Source: Salipiger mangrovisoli (GTDB taxonomy: Bacteria; Pseudomonadota; Alphaproteobacteria; Rhodobacterales; Rhodobacteraceae). Taken from it: a DNA stretch of 64,000 nucleotides. The stretch is from positions 62,001 to 126,000 of the forward strand of contig NZ_JADFFK010000005.1 of the NCBI RefSeq assembly GCF_015223355.1. The letters are read 5' to 3'. The position numbers were made by a program, and so were the translations under genes. The notes under the pieces were generated by a model. It worked only from the letters and a program-made list of their open reading frames with translations, was not told the origin of the DNA and searched no databases. Shown here piece by piece: positions 8,724-16,963 of the stretch (position 1 is the first letter of the stretch; each line of letters starts with the position of its first letter).

Positions 8724-9602
8724 TCAGGCCTCCGCCAGCAGCCCGAGATTTCGGATGATGGTTTCCAGATCGGCGCGCCTGTCCTCGGGCAGAGGCAGGC
8801 GCGGGGCGCGCGGATCGCCCATCGGACGGCCGATCATCTGCATCGCGGCCTTGGTGGCCGACACGTAGAGATCACCGGCCAGCGCGTTGATCAGCGGCAG
8901 GCTTTTGACGTAGAGGTCGCGGCCCTCTCCGGAGCCGTCAACCGTCCGCTCGAAGGTCTGTGCCGAGAGCTTCGGGGCGATGTTGGACATCACCGAGCTG
9001 TAACCCCCGGCCCCTGCAAGGTAGCTCTCCCACGGGTAGTAACCGGCAAAGACGGTCATCCGGCCCTGGCAGGCCTCCAGCAGTTCGGTCACCCGGTGCA
9101 CGTTCTTGGACGTGTCCTTGATGTAGCGGATGTTGTCGACTTCCGAGAGCCGGCCCACCAGCGCCGCGCTCAGGTCGACGTTGGCGGTGAAGGGGTTGTT
9201 GTACAGCATCACCGGGATCGTGAGCGCCTCGGCAACGCGGGTGAAATGCACGACCAGCTCCTCGTCGGTGGGCGAAGAGTAATAGGGCGGCACCAGCATC
9301 ACGCCGTCGGCGCCCAGCTGCTCTGCCTCGCGGCTCAGCGACACGGCCTCGTCGGTCCATTCAGCGGCGGTGCCGATCAGCACCGGCACCCGGCCCGCCG
9401 TTTGCTGGATCACCACCTCTGCGACCGCCGTGCGTTCTTCGCGGGTCAGCGACAGGAACTCGCCGGTGCTGCCGAGCGGGATGAGGCCATGGACCCCTTC
9501 CTCGATCTGCCAGTCGACGTAACCGCGCAGCGCCTCGAGATCGACGCGGCCCTCGGCGTCGAAGGGCGTGACGCAGACGGTGTAGCTCCCCTTGAAGGTC
9601 AT
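8724..9602 (-). CDS. Dihydrodipicolinate synthase (DapA) family lyase
   Basis: A 292-residue class I aldolase of the DapA/N-acetylneuraminate lyase family, active in the cytoplasm. The glycine loop PLGSTGEFLSLT, the tyrosine Y134 in MLYNNPFT and the Schiff-base lysine K162 in RYIKDTS are all present, so it should be catalytically normal. The ATG at 9602 is preceded by AGGACACGA; a longer start at 9620 is less likely. It is the first gene of the leftward TRAP operon, so it probably performs a retro-aldol or decarboxylating lyase step on the imported compound rather than lysine biosynthesis (inference). Confidence 0.88.
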   Translation of the reverse strand: MTFKGSYTVCVTPFDAEGRVDLEALRGYVDWQIEEGVHGLIPLGSTGEFLSLTREERTAVAEVVIQQTAGRVPVLIGTAAEWTDEAVSLSREAEQLGADGVMLVPPYYSSPTDEELVVHFTRVAEALTIPVMLYNNPFTANVDLSAALVGRLSEVDNIRYIKDTSKNVHRVTELLEACQGRMTVFAGYYPWESYLAGAGGYSSVMSNIAPKLSAQTFERTVDGSGEGRDLYVKSLPLINALAGDLYVSATKAAMQMIGRPMGDPRAPRLPLPEDRRADLETIIRNLGLLAEA

Positions 9603-9642
9603 TCGTGTCCTTTCCGGCATTTCGAACGCCGATCCAAATTCC

Positions 9643-9672
9643 TTGCAGTCACGTTTTATCTGATCAGATAAT
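9643..9672 (+). promoter_or_regulatory. Predicted sigma70-type promoter of the tautomerase operon
   Basis: TTGCAG (9643-9648) and GATAAT (9667-9672) are separated by 18 bases and lie 62 bases before the tautomerase ATG. The -10 box lies inside the 16-bp palindrome listed next, as expected for a repressed promoter. Confidence 0.5.
9656..9671. promoter_or_regulatory. Perfect 16-bp palindromic operator candidate
   Basis: TTATCTGATCAGATAA is its own reverse complement over all 16 bases. It lies between the divergent DapA-TRAP operon and the tautomerase/acyl-CoA dehydrogenase/MaoC/GntR operon and overlaps a predicted -10 box. The GntR regulator at 11763 is the obvious candidate to bind it and so control both operons. 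Related half-sites occur at 10127-10137 and 10159-10166. Confidence 0.65.
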
Positions 9673-9733
9673 GAGTCAACTCAGCGACCCATCACCGCGC
9701 CCTCTGGCGCCAATTGCCTCAAGGAGACTCACC

Positions 9734-10099
9734 ATGCCCTTCATCGAGATCATCGACCGCGACGCGACCGAGGAAATACGGGAGGTTGCGACGAAAGGCA
9801 TGACCGATGGTCTCTGCCAGGCGCTCGGGATCAAGCCGGAAATCGTCACCTGCTATTATATTTCGGCCCCCAACTATTCCTACGGACATGCTGGAAAATA
9901 TGGCGAAAACGCTGAAAACTTCCGCATGTTCATAAAAGTACACGCCTTCCCGAGGGCGCAGGAGGCGAAGGAAAATGCCGCCCGCGCGATCACCGAGGCG
10001 GCGGTGCGCGCCTATGGGGCCTCCCCCAAGGATGTCATCGTCTACTTTTTCGACCGCGCGCCCAGCGACGCCTTCCATGCGGGTGTCGCCTCGACTTGA
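9734..10099 (+). CDS. Tautomerase family protein
   Basis: A 121-residue protein starting MPFIEI, with the N-terminal proline that is the catalytic base of the 4-oxalocrotonate tautomerase superfamily after Met removal. It is about twice the length of classical 4-OT subunits (about 62 residues), as in CHMI or MIF-like members or fused repeats. The ATG at 9734 follows AAGGAG at 9721-9726. It opens the rightward operon with an acyl-CoA dehydrogenase and a MaoC protein and may isomerise an unsaturated keto acid there; the substrate is unknown. Confidence 0.75.
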   Translation: MPFIEIIDRDATEEIREVATKGMTDGLCQALGIKPEIVTCYYISAPNYSYGHAGKYGENAENFRMFIKVHAFPRAQEAKENAARAITEAAVRAYGASPKDVIVYFFDRAPSDAFHAGVAST

Positions 10100-10165
10100 C
10101 CCGGCGGTATCAGCCTGTGTAGCTCATGATCAAATAATATCAGACTTAGCCAAAAGGAGATCAGA

Positions 10166-11308
10166 TTGGATCAGTTCTATTCCGAAGAGCAGCGCATGGT
10201 CCGCGACACCGCACGGCGGCTCTCCGACGACGTGGTGGCACCTGCCGCCGCGGCCATCGACCGCGACGACGAATTCCCCCGCCCGGTCTACGAAGCGCTG
10301 GCCGAGCAAGGGCTTTTCGGCGTCGCGCTGCGCGAGGAGGCAGGCGGCGTCGGGCTCGACGCCATGGCCGCCTGCATCGTCATGGAAGAGATCGCGCGCG
10401 GCTCGGGCGCGGTCGGCAATGCCTTCGCGATCCCTGTCGAAGCTGCGCTCTTCCTCGACCACCACGGCTCGGAGCAGCACAAGGCGCTGATTCCCGGCAT
10501 CCTCGAGGGCAAGCTGATTCCCGCCACGGCGGTCACCGAACCGGATCACGGCTCGGACGTGGCGGCGATGGAGACCACCGCGCGTCGCGACGGTGATGAA
10601 TATGTCATCAAGGGCACCAAGGCCTGGGTCACTTTCGGGCAGGTCGCCAATATGATCATGGTCTTCGCCAAGACAGATCCCGAGGCCGGGCATCGCGGCA
10701 TCTCGTGCATTCTTGTGGAAACCGACCGCCCCGGCGTGATCCGCGGCAAGTCCGAGGAGTTGCTGGGGATGCACGGTCTGGCTGAATGCATGGTCAGCTT
10801 CGACGAGGTGCGCGTGCCGGTCGGCAACCTGATCGGGCCGGAGCATGGCGCCTTCAAGATGGCGATGGAGAACTTCAACTTCTCGCGCCTGATGATGTCG
10901 TCCATGGCCCTCGGCATGGCGCAGGCGGCGATGGAGGATGCCATCGCCTATGCGGGCGACCGCAAGCAGTTCGGCAAGCCGATCTTCGAGCATCAGGCGG
11001 TGCAGTTCATGATTGCCGACATGGCCAAGGACATCGCCGCCGCCCGGCTGCTGATCCACAATGCCGCGAAACTCTATGACGCGGGCAAGCCGATCGCGCT
11101 GGAGGCGGCGCAGGCCAAGCTTTTCACCACCGACATGGCGCAGGTGCACATCTCGAACGCGCTGCAAATCCATGGCGGCAACGGCTACTCGCGCGAGTTC
11201 CGGGTCGAGCGGCTGTTCCGCGACGTGCGCCTCAGCCAGATCTACGAGGGCACCAACCAGATCCAGCGCATGATCATCGCGCGGCAAGTGCAGAAGGCCT
11301 ACGCATGA
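10166..11308 (+). CDS. Acyl-CoA dehydrogenase
   Basis: A 380-residue FAD-dependent enzyme of the acyl-CoA dehydrogenase family. The flavin-binding stretch TAVTEPDHGSDVAAM and the C-terminal IYEGTNQIQR are visible; E361 in YEGT is the usual catalytic base position. The start is a TTG at 10166 preceded by AAAAGGAG with 7-base spacing; the next in-frame ATG is 27 bases further with no ribosome site. It oxidises an acyl-CoA to an enoyl-CoA in the cytoplasm, probably on the CoA ester made by the ligase at 3848-5338. The MaoC gene overlaps its stop (ATGA), indicating coupled translation. Confidence 0.92.
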   Translation: MDQFYSEEQRMVRDTARRLSDDVVAPAAAAIDRDDEFPRPVYEALAEQGLFGVALREEAGGVGLDAMAACIVMEEIARGSGAVGNAFAIPVEAALFLDHHGSEQHKALIPGILEGKLIPATAVTEPDHGSDVAAMETTARRDGDEYVIKGTKAWVTFGQVANMIMVFAKTDPEAGHRGISCILVETDRPGVIRGKSEELLGMHGLAECMVSFDEVRVPVGNLIGPEHGAFKMAMENFNFSRLMMSSMALGMAQAAMEDAIAYAGDRKQFGKPIFEHQAVQFMIADMAKDIAAARLLIHNAAKLYDAGKPIALEAAQAKLFTTDMAQVHISNALQIHGGNGYSREFRVERLFRDVRLSQIYEGTNQIQRMIIARQVQKAYA

Positions 11309-11748
11309 ACCTCTACTACGAAGACGTCGAGATCGGCCGGACCTACACGACACCCGGTCACGAGATCACCGTGACCGACATTGCCGATTTCTGCCGCCTC
11401 ACGCGCGATCACCACCCGCTGCACACCGACGAGGACTACGCGAAGGAGGCCGGCTTCCCCGGCATCATCGCGCATGGCCTCTATGGCCTTGCGCTGATGG
11501 AGGGGCTGAAGACGGAACTGAAGCTCTACGAGGAAACCTCCATCGCCTCGCTCGGCTGGAACAACGTGCGTTTCAAGCACCCCATCGGCGCCGGGGACGC
11601 GGTCTACGTGGAGATGGATTTCACCGCAAAGCGCGAAAGCGGCTCGCGCCCTGCCGGAGTTATCACCGAAGCGGTGCGGCTGATCCGAGATGACGGCACG
11701 TTGCTGATCGACGCCGAGCATATCTCCTTGATCCGCAAGAAGCCCTGA
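11305..11748 (+). CDS. MaoC family dehydratase (enoyl-CoA hydratase-like)
   Basis: A 147-residue single hot-dog protein. The (R)-hydratase motif is present as LTRDHHPLHTDEDYA with catalytic D35 and H40, followed by GIIAHGLYGLALMEG. It should hydrate the enoyl-CoA produced by the acyl-CoA dehydrogenase encoded immediately upstream, with which it overlaps by 4 bases. Members of this size act as homodimers. The exact acyl substrate is unknown. Confidence 0.88.
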   Translation: MNLYYEDVEIGRTYTTPGHEITVTDIADFCRLTRDHHPLHTDEDYAKEAGFPGIIAHGLYGLALMEGLKTELKLYEETSIASLGWNNVRFKHPIGAGDAVYVEMDFTAKRESGSRPAGVITEAVRLIRDDGTLLIDAEHISLIRKKP

Positions 11749-11762
11749 CGGAAGGTCTGCCC

Positions 11763-12434
11763 ATGTCCAACGAAGCCCTCGCCCTAGATGCCGCCCAAAA
11801 CTCCGTGGATCAGGCCACCCGCCTGATCCGCGAGGATATTCTTTCCGGGCGCATCGCCCCCGGCGAGCGGCTGAAGACCGCCGAGCTGGCCAAGCGGCTC
11901 GGCTTCTCGACCATGCCGCTGCGCGAGGCGCTGCGGAAGCTCGAGGGCGAGGGGCTGGTGGCCATCGAGCCCAACCGGGGCGCCACCGTGCGCCAGCTCG
12001 ACCGCGCCTATATCACCGACCTCTTCGAGCTGAACACCGAACTGCGCATCTTCGCGGTGCGGCGCGGCATGGCGATGCTGACGCTGGAACGGATCCGGGA
12101 ACTCGAAGGTCTGGCCAAGGAATACCGCATGCACCTCGAGGCCGGCGAGGATCTCGAGGCGATCGACTGCAACCGCCGCTTCAACGCCCGGCTTGTGGAA
12201 TTCGGCGGCAACCGCGAGGCGCTGCGGGTCTTCCTGCGCGGCTGGGACACGATCTTCGCCTTCCGCCGTGGCTACGGTTACGGCACCGGGCGGCGTCGGG
12301 TCATGGCCGAAGAGATGAAGCTGCTGATCGAGGCGCTGCGCCGGCAGGACGCGACCTCGGCCGAGGCGATCCTGCGCATGCAGAACGCCGCGATGATGGA
12401 AGACCTCGTCTCGCGCATCGCACCCGAGAGTTGA
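11763..12434 (+). CDS. GntR family transcriptional regulator (FCD type)
   Basis: A 223-residue repressor. Residues about 10-80 form the GntR winged helix (IREDILSGRIAPGERLKTAE, then MPLREALRKLEGEGLV), and the remainder is an alpha-helical FCD effector domain with an ELNTELRIFAVRRGM stretch. It is the last gene of the rightward operon, 14 bases after maoC. It probably binds the palindrome at 9656-9671 and senses a pathway intermediate; that pairing is inferred from position. Confidence 0.9.
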   Translation: MSNEALALDAAQNSVDQATRLIREDILSGRIAPGERLKTAELAKRLGFSTMPLREALRKLEGEGLVAIEPNRGATVRQLDRAYITDLFELNTELRIFAVRRGMAMLTLERIRELEGLAKEYRMHLEAGEDLEAIDCNRRFNARLVEFGGNREALRVFLRGWDTIFAFRRGYGYGTGRRRVMAEEMKLLIEALRRQDATSAEAILRMQNAAMMEDLVSRIAPES

Positions 12435-12465
12435 AAGACCGAATGCCGGCCATGGCGGCGCGAGT

Positions 12466-13089
12466 TCAGCCCTGCGAGGTCGCCTCCGGCTCCATGCCCA
12501 TCCAGAGTTTGCCCGCGCGGTAGCCGCCGGGCACCAGATGACCGGTACGCCCGATCTCCGGGTGCGCCTCTGCCCAATCACGGTAGCGATCGTTGGTGAC
12601 AATGCGCGCGCCCTGGTCGCGGGCGACCCGCAAGATGATCTGATCCGCCGGAACGCCCTTGGGAACCACCATCACCCGGTCGCGGGGCAGCCCCAGCAAC
12701 TCAGCCAGTTCCGCATCCCCCTGATAACGGCCGACCAGCTTGTAACCGACATTGGCGTCGAAGATGACGCCAGCCAGAAAGCCCCGTGCAGCAAGGCTGT
12801 CCAGCGTGTCCTTGACTGCCGCCAGCTCGGCACCGTCGCCGCGCCAGTACATGACGTTGGAGCCATCGAGGATGATATGCTGTCGCCCCGCTCCACCGCG
12901 CCGCGCACGGAACAGCAGGATCAGGCTGGCAAGGGCGCAAGGCGCCGCCAGAAGCAGGACATCGGACAGCCCCGGCAGGATCAGCGCCGCGGCCAATCCG
13001 GCGAGAGACAGGGCAAAAAGAAACAGCGGCATCCACATGGCGCGACGGTACGCCAGGCCATGCGGTCTGCCAAGACCCTGATGCGCCAT
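12466..13089 (-). CDS. Membrane-anchored NYN/PIN-type ribonuclease (Zc3h12a-like)
   Basis: A 207-residue protein. Residues about 18-62 make two closely spaced hydrophobic segments; residues about 70-180 form a NYN domain with IILDGSNVMYW, GVIFDANVGYK and IVTNDRYRDW. Acidic residues D75, D111, D149, D167 and D171 could form the metal site of a PIN/NYN nuclease of the Zc3h12a (regnase) group. This predicts an inner-membrane RNase facing the cytoplasm. It is convergent with the GntR gene and probably not part of the catabolic pathway. The start at 13089 has only a weak upstream GGGGA; MWMPLF at 13038 is an alternative. Confidence 0.75.
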   Translation of the reverse strand: MAHQGLGRPHGLAYRRAMWMPLFLFALSLAGLAAALILPGLSDVLLLAAPCALASLILLFRARRGGAGRQHIILDGSNVMYWRGDGAELAAVKDTLDSLAARGFLAGVIFDANVGYKLVGRYQGDAELAELLGLPRDRVMVVPKGVPADQIILRVARDQGARIVTNDRYRDWAEAHPEIGRTGHLVPGGYRAGKLWMGMEPEATSQG

Positions 13090-13182
13090 GACTATCGCGT
13101 CCCCGCGGCAGAGCCGACACGGAGGTGCGGCGTCACCCGCCCCTTTGCGTCTTCATCCGATCGCAGAGGGGCGGTACGGCTG

Positions 13183-14592
13183 TCAGGCCCCGAAAGCCTG
13201 GCTGGTGCCGCGTTCGAGGTAGACGCCCGCGTCGCGCGCCCCGGTGACCTCGCCGTCCTCGAAAATCGTCCTGCCGCGCAGGATGGTGCGGACCGGCCAG
13301 CCCGTCACAGCGAGCCCCTCGTAGGGCGTGTAATCGCAGTCGTGGTGCATCAGCGCCTGCGAGATCGTCACCTCGCGAGACGGATCCCAGAGCGTGATGT
13401 CGGCATCGGCACCCACGGCGATGGTGCCCTTGCGCGGGTAGAGACCGAAGAGCTTGGCAGGGTTGGTGGCGGTCAGCGCAACGAAGCGTTCGATCGAGAT
13501 GCGGCGCTTGGAAACCCCCTCGGAGAAAAGGATCGGCAGCCGGGTCTCGATGCCGGGGATGCCGTTCGGCACCCAGCGGAACGAGGTGCGCGCACCGGGC
13601 GCGTCCTTGCCCTTGTCGTCCTCGAAGCGGAACGGGCAATGGTCCGACGAGAAGATGTCGAAGGTACCGTCGCGCAGCCCTTCCCAGATCGCCTTCTGGC
13701 TGTCGTTGTCACGGGGCGGCGGGGAGCAGACATATTTGGCGCCCTCGAAATCCATGTTGAGCCCCTTCAGGTCATCGGCGGTCAGCGTGATGTACTGCGG
13801 GCAGGTCTCGGCCCAGATGTTCATGCCGCGGCGCTTGGCCCATTGGATCTGCTCCATCGGCTCGCGCCCCGAGACGTGCACGATGGTGATCGGCACGTCG
13901 GTCAGCTCGGCGTGGGAAATGGCGCGGTGCGTGGCTTCGCGTTCGACCGACTGCGGGCGGCTCTCGGCGTGGTAATAAGGCGCGGTCCTGCCCGCCTCTT
14001 CCAGCCGTTTCGCCATGTAGCGGATCGCGTCGTAGCCCTCGGCATGGACCATGACCATGGCCTTCTCGCGCCGCGCAACGTCGAAGACGTCGAGCAGCTG
14101 CGCGTCGTTCAGCACCATGTCGTCATAGGTCATGAAGACCTTGAACGAGGTGTAGCCCGCCTTGACCAGCGCCGGCAGCTCCTGCCCCAGCACCTGCGGC
14201 GTCGGGTCGGTGATGATCAGGTGGAACGAGGTGTCGACGTGGCACTTGCCCTCGGCCGCGGCGTGGTAGGCCGCGACCGCCTCGCGCAGCGACTGGCCCT
14301 TCTGCTGCAGGGCAAAGGGCATGACCGTGGTGTTGCCGCCCGCCGCGGCCGAGCGCGTGCCGCTCTCGAAGCCGTCGGCCATGACCACGCCGCCGCCCTG
14401 GTGCTGGGCGAGGTGGACATGCGCGTCTATGCCGCCCGGAAGCGCCAGAAGCCCCGCGGCATCGATTTCCTCGCGCGCGGGGCCGACATCCTCGGCGATG
14501 GTGACGATGCGTCCGTCTCTTATGCCGATCTCGGCGCGGATGCGGTCGGCGGCGGTGATGATCTCGGCGTTGCGGATGGCCGTGTCGAGCAT
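13183..14592 (-). CDS. D-hydantoinase/dihydropyrimidinase family amidohydrolase
   Basis: A 469-residue metal-dependent cyclic amidohydrolase. It shows GGIDAHVHL (HxH metal ligands), SFKVFMTYDD (carboxylated lysine), MVHAEGYD, the substrate-binding region NIWAETCPQYITL and SSDHCPF (final aspartate ligand). Family members open hydantoins, dihydropyrimidines or related rings. It lies 74 bases after dctP of the second TRAP system and is probably co-transcribed, suggesting import of a cyclic amide or imide that is then ring-opened (inference). A GC-rich hairpin sits between the two genes. Confidence 0.9.
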   Translation of the reverse strand: MLDTAIRNAEIITAADRIRAEIGIRDGRIVTIAEDVGPAREEIDAAGLLALPGGIDAHVHLAQHQGGGVVMADGFESGTRSAAAGGNTTVMPFALQQKGQSLREAVAAYHAAAEGKCHVDTSFHLIITDPTPQVLGQELPALVKAGYTSFKVFMTYDDMVLNDAQLLDVFDVARREKAMVMVHAEGYDAIRYMAKRLEEAGRTAPYYHAESRPQSVEREATHRAISHAELTDVPITIVHVSGREPMEQIQWAKRRGMNIWAETCPQYITLTADDLKGLNMDFEGAKYVCSPPPRDNDSQKAIWEGLRDGTFDIFSSDHCPFRFEDDKGKDAPGARTSFRWVPNGIPGIETRLPILFSEGVSKRRISIERFVALTATNPAKLFGLYPRKGTIAVGADADITLWDPSREVTISQALMHHDCDYTPYEGLAVTGWPVRTILRGRTIFEDGEVTGARDAGVYLERGTSQAFGA

Positions 14593-14618
14593 GCTTGGGT
14601 CTTTCCTGGAAGAGAGGT

Positions 14619-14658
14619 CGGACCCGCGGCGGATAGGGAGGGGGACACCGCGGGTCCG
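14619..14658 (-). terminator. GC-rich hairpin between dctP and hydantoinase gene
   Basis: CGGACCCGCGG (14619-14629) pairs perfectly with CCGCGGGTCCG (14648-14658) around an 18-base loop. There is no U run. It occupies the same position after dctP as the hairpin at 7629-7657 in the other TRAP operon, suggesting mRNA-level tuning of binding protein expression. Confidence 0.55.
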
Positions 14659-14666
14659 GGGTCAGC

Positions 14667-15629
14667 TTACTGGGTCAGCGCCTCGAAGAGGGCCTTCTGA
14701 CCTTCGGTGGTAAGCTGGCTTTGGTAAAGCGGCTGCGAGGCTTCGACGAAAGGCGCGGTGTCGGGCGTGGTGATGGTGACACCATGCTCCTTGAAGCTGT
14801 CGATCAGCGGCTGCTCCTGATCCACCACATACTGGCGCTGCCAGCTGGCGGCTTCCGAGCCGGCTTCCATCAGCGCGGTCTGGATGGTCTCGGGCAGCGC
14901 GTCGAAGGTGTCTTTCTTCATGGTCACGGGCGCGGTCATGTTCAGCCAGCCGACCAGCGCAAAGTCGGGAGCGACCTCGTAGAACTTCATGCCGTCATAG
15001 CCGGTGGAGGCGCCTTCGGCCCCGTCGACGACGCCCGACTGAAGCGCGCCGTAGAGCTCGGAGTAAGACATCGGCGTCGGGTTGGCGCCATAGGCGCGGA
15101 AGGCCTCGACGTGGATCGGGTTCTGCATGGTGCGGATCTTCATGCCCGCGAGGTCATCCATGCTCTCGACCGGCTTCGAAGTCATCAGGTGGCGGATCCC
15201 CGAGGAGAAGACGGCGAGCAGCTGGAAGCCCGAGCCGTTGGCCGAGGATTCCATCATGTCCCAGTTGGCATCGACCTTGTCGCCGAGCTCGGGGATCGTC
15301 GGGAAGAGGAACGGCAGGTCGAAGACCTTGTAGTCCTCGACGTAGTTGGAGAGCATCGCGTTCGAGGTCATGCCCATGTCAAGCGAGCCGAGCATCACGC
15401 CCTCGACCGTCTGCTGCTCGTCGCCGAGCTGGCCGCCGGCGTAGATTTCCAGCGTGGCTGCGCCGTCCGTCTTTGCTTCAAGCAGCTCCTTCATCTTCTG
15501 CAGGCCCATGTCCTGCACCTCGCCCGCGGCGTTGGTGTGGGCGACCTTGAAGGTGTAGTCGGCGGCGAAGGCCGGCGCGGCGGCAAGAGCGGCCAGCGCG
15601 GCGATGGTGGTGAGAACCCTGTTGGACAT
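14667..15629 (-). CDS. dctP: TRAP transporter substrate-binding protein DctP
   Basis: A 320-residue periplasmic binding protein. The signal peptide runs to about AAAPAFA-AD (residue 22); the body has MAGMKIRTMQNPIHVE with the carboxylate-binding arginine and SELYGALQSGVVDGAEGAST. The ATG at 15629 is chosen because it gives a compact signal peptide; the longer reading to 15689 would run into dctM. Unusually, dctP is the third gene here (order dctQ, dctM, dctP), unlike the dctP-dctQ-dctM order of the first system. Confidence 0.94.
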   Translation of the reverse strand: MSNRVLTTIAALAALAAAPAFAADYTFKVAHTNAAGEVQDMGLQKMKELLEAKTDGAATLEIYAGGQLGDEQQTVEGVMLGSLDMGMTSNAMLSNYVEDYKVFDLPFLFPTIPELGDKVDANWDMMESSANGSGFQLLAVFSSGIRHLMTSKPVESMDDLAGMKIRTMQNPIHVEAFRAYGANPTPMSYSELYGALQSGVVDGAEGASTGYDGMKFYEVAPDFALVGWLNMTAPVTMKKDTFDALPETIQTALMEAGSEAASWQRQYVVDQEQPLIDSFKEHGVTITTPDTAPFVEASQPLYQSQLTTEGQKALFEALTQ

Positions 15630-15685
15630 CTTTGTTTTCTCTTTTGGTTGAGGTTGCGTGAGTGGGGGTGGGACGGCACCCGCGG

Positions 15686-16963
15686 TCACAGCAGGACCGA
15701 GGGAAGCCAGAGGGAAATCGCAGGCACGAAGGTGACCAGCAGCAGCGCCACCAGCATGCAGCCGAGCGGCAGCCAGACCTTGCGCGAGACCTGCTCGATG
15801 CGCCGCCCGGCCACGGTGGAGGCGACGTAGAGGCAGATGCCGTAGGGCGGCGTGATCAAACCGATCGAGAGGTTGAACGCGGTGATCACCCCGAACTGCA
15901 CCGGGTTGATGCCGTAGCTTTGCGCCATGGGCAGAAGGATCGGCAGCAGGATCAGCACCGCCGAGATGCTCTCAATGAACATGCCGACGACGAGCAGCAG
16001 CAGGTTCACGATCAGCAGGAAGACGATGGGGTTGTCGGTCACCCCGGTCAGCCAGTCCTTGAGCATCGCCGGGAAGCCCTGCGTCGCGATGATCCAGGTG
16101 AAGACCGAGGCGGTGGCGATGATGATCAGCACCGTGGCCGAAAGGCTGATCGCCTTGAGGAAAATGCGCGGCAGGTCGCGTGGCTTCAGTTCGCGATAGA
16201 TGAACATGGTCACGATCAGCGTGGTGAAGAGCGCCACGCAGGCCGCCTCCGTGGCGGTGAAGATGCCGCCGACGATGCCGCCGATGATCACGATGGGCAC
16301 CAGCAGGCCGGGGGCCGCATCGATGAACCCCTTGCGCAGGCGCGCGAGGGTGAATGCCTCCTGGTCCCGATAGGCGTCACCGCCGCGCTTGGCGTAGAGC
16401 CAGCAGCCGACCATCAGCCCGATCATCACCAGCAGCCCCGGCACGATACCCCCGAGGAACATGGCGCCGATCGACTGGTTCGAGGTGATGGCGATGACGA
16501 TCATCACGATCGACGGCGGGATGATCGAGGCGAGCGAGCCCGAGGCCGCGATCACCGCCGAGGCGAGGTCGATGTCGTAGCGCCGCCTGCGCATCTCCGG
16601 CGTCATCACCGCACTGATCGCCGCCGTGTCGGCCGAGCCCGAGCCCGAGATCGCCGCGAGCCCGGTGCCGGTGACGATGGAGACCATGTAGAGCGAGCCG
16701 GTGATCCAGCCGACCAGCGCGCTGGCCAGGTTGACGAAGCGCCGTGCGATGCCGCCCGCCTCCATCAGCAGGCCCGAGGCCACGAAGAAGGGGATCGCCA
16801 TCAGGGTGAACGAGCTGATGCCGCCGTAGACCCGCTGCGCGACGATCGAGATCGGCGCGGTCGTGGTCAGCTCGATCGCCAGCAGCGCCGCGATGCCGAG
16901 GGCCAGCACGATGGGCGTGCCCGAGATCAGAAGGACGAGAAAGCCGCCGCCTGCCCAGATCAT
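15686..16963 (-). CDS. dctM: TRAP transporter large permease DctM
   Basis: A 425-residue multi-pass membrane protein with GSGSADTAAISAVMTPEMRRR, IIPPSIVMIVIAI, TATEAACVALFT and LITPPYGICLYVAS, all typical of DctM. It forms the translocation channel with DctQ. Its ATG overlaps the dctQ stop by 4 bases, giving tight coupling, and dctP begins 56 bases beyond its stop. Confidence 0.95.
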   Translation of the reverse strand: MIWAGGGFLVLLISGTPIVLALGIAALLAIELTTTAPISIVAQRVYGGISSFTLMAIPFFVASGLLMEAGGIARRFVNLASALVGWITGSLYMVSIVTGTGLAAISGSGSADTAAISAVMTPEMRRRRYDIDLASAVIAASGSLASIIPPSIVMIVIAITSNQSIGAMFLGGIVPGLLVMIGLMVGCWLYAKRGGDAYRDQEAFTLARLRKGFIDAAPGLLVPIVIIGGIVGGIFTATEAACVALFTTLIVTMFIYRELKPRDLPRIFLKAISLSATVLIIIATASVFTWIIATQGFPAMLKDWLTGVTDNPIVFLLIVNLLLLVVGMFIESISAVLILLPILLPMAQSYGINPVQFGVITAFNLSIGLITPPYGICLYVASTVAGRRIEQVSRKVWLPLGCMLVALLLVTFVPAISLWLPSVLL

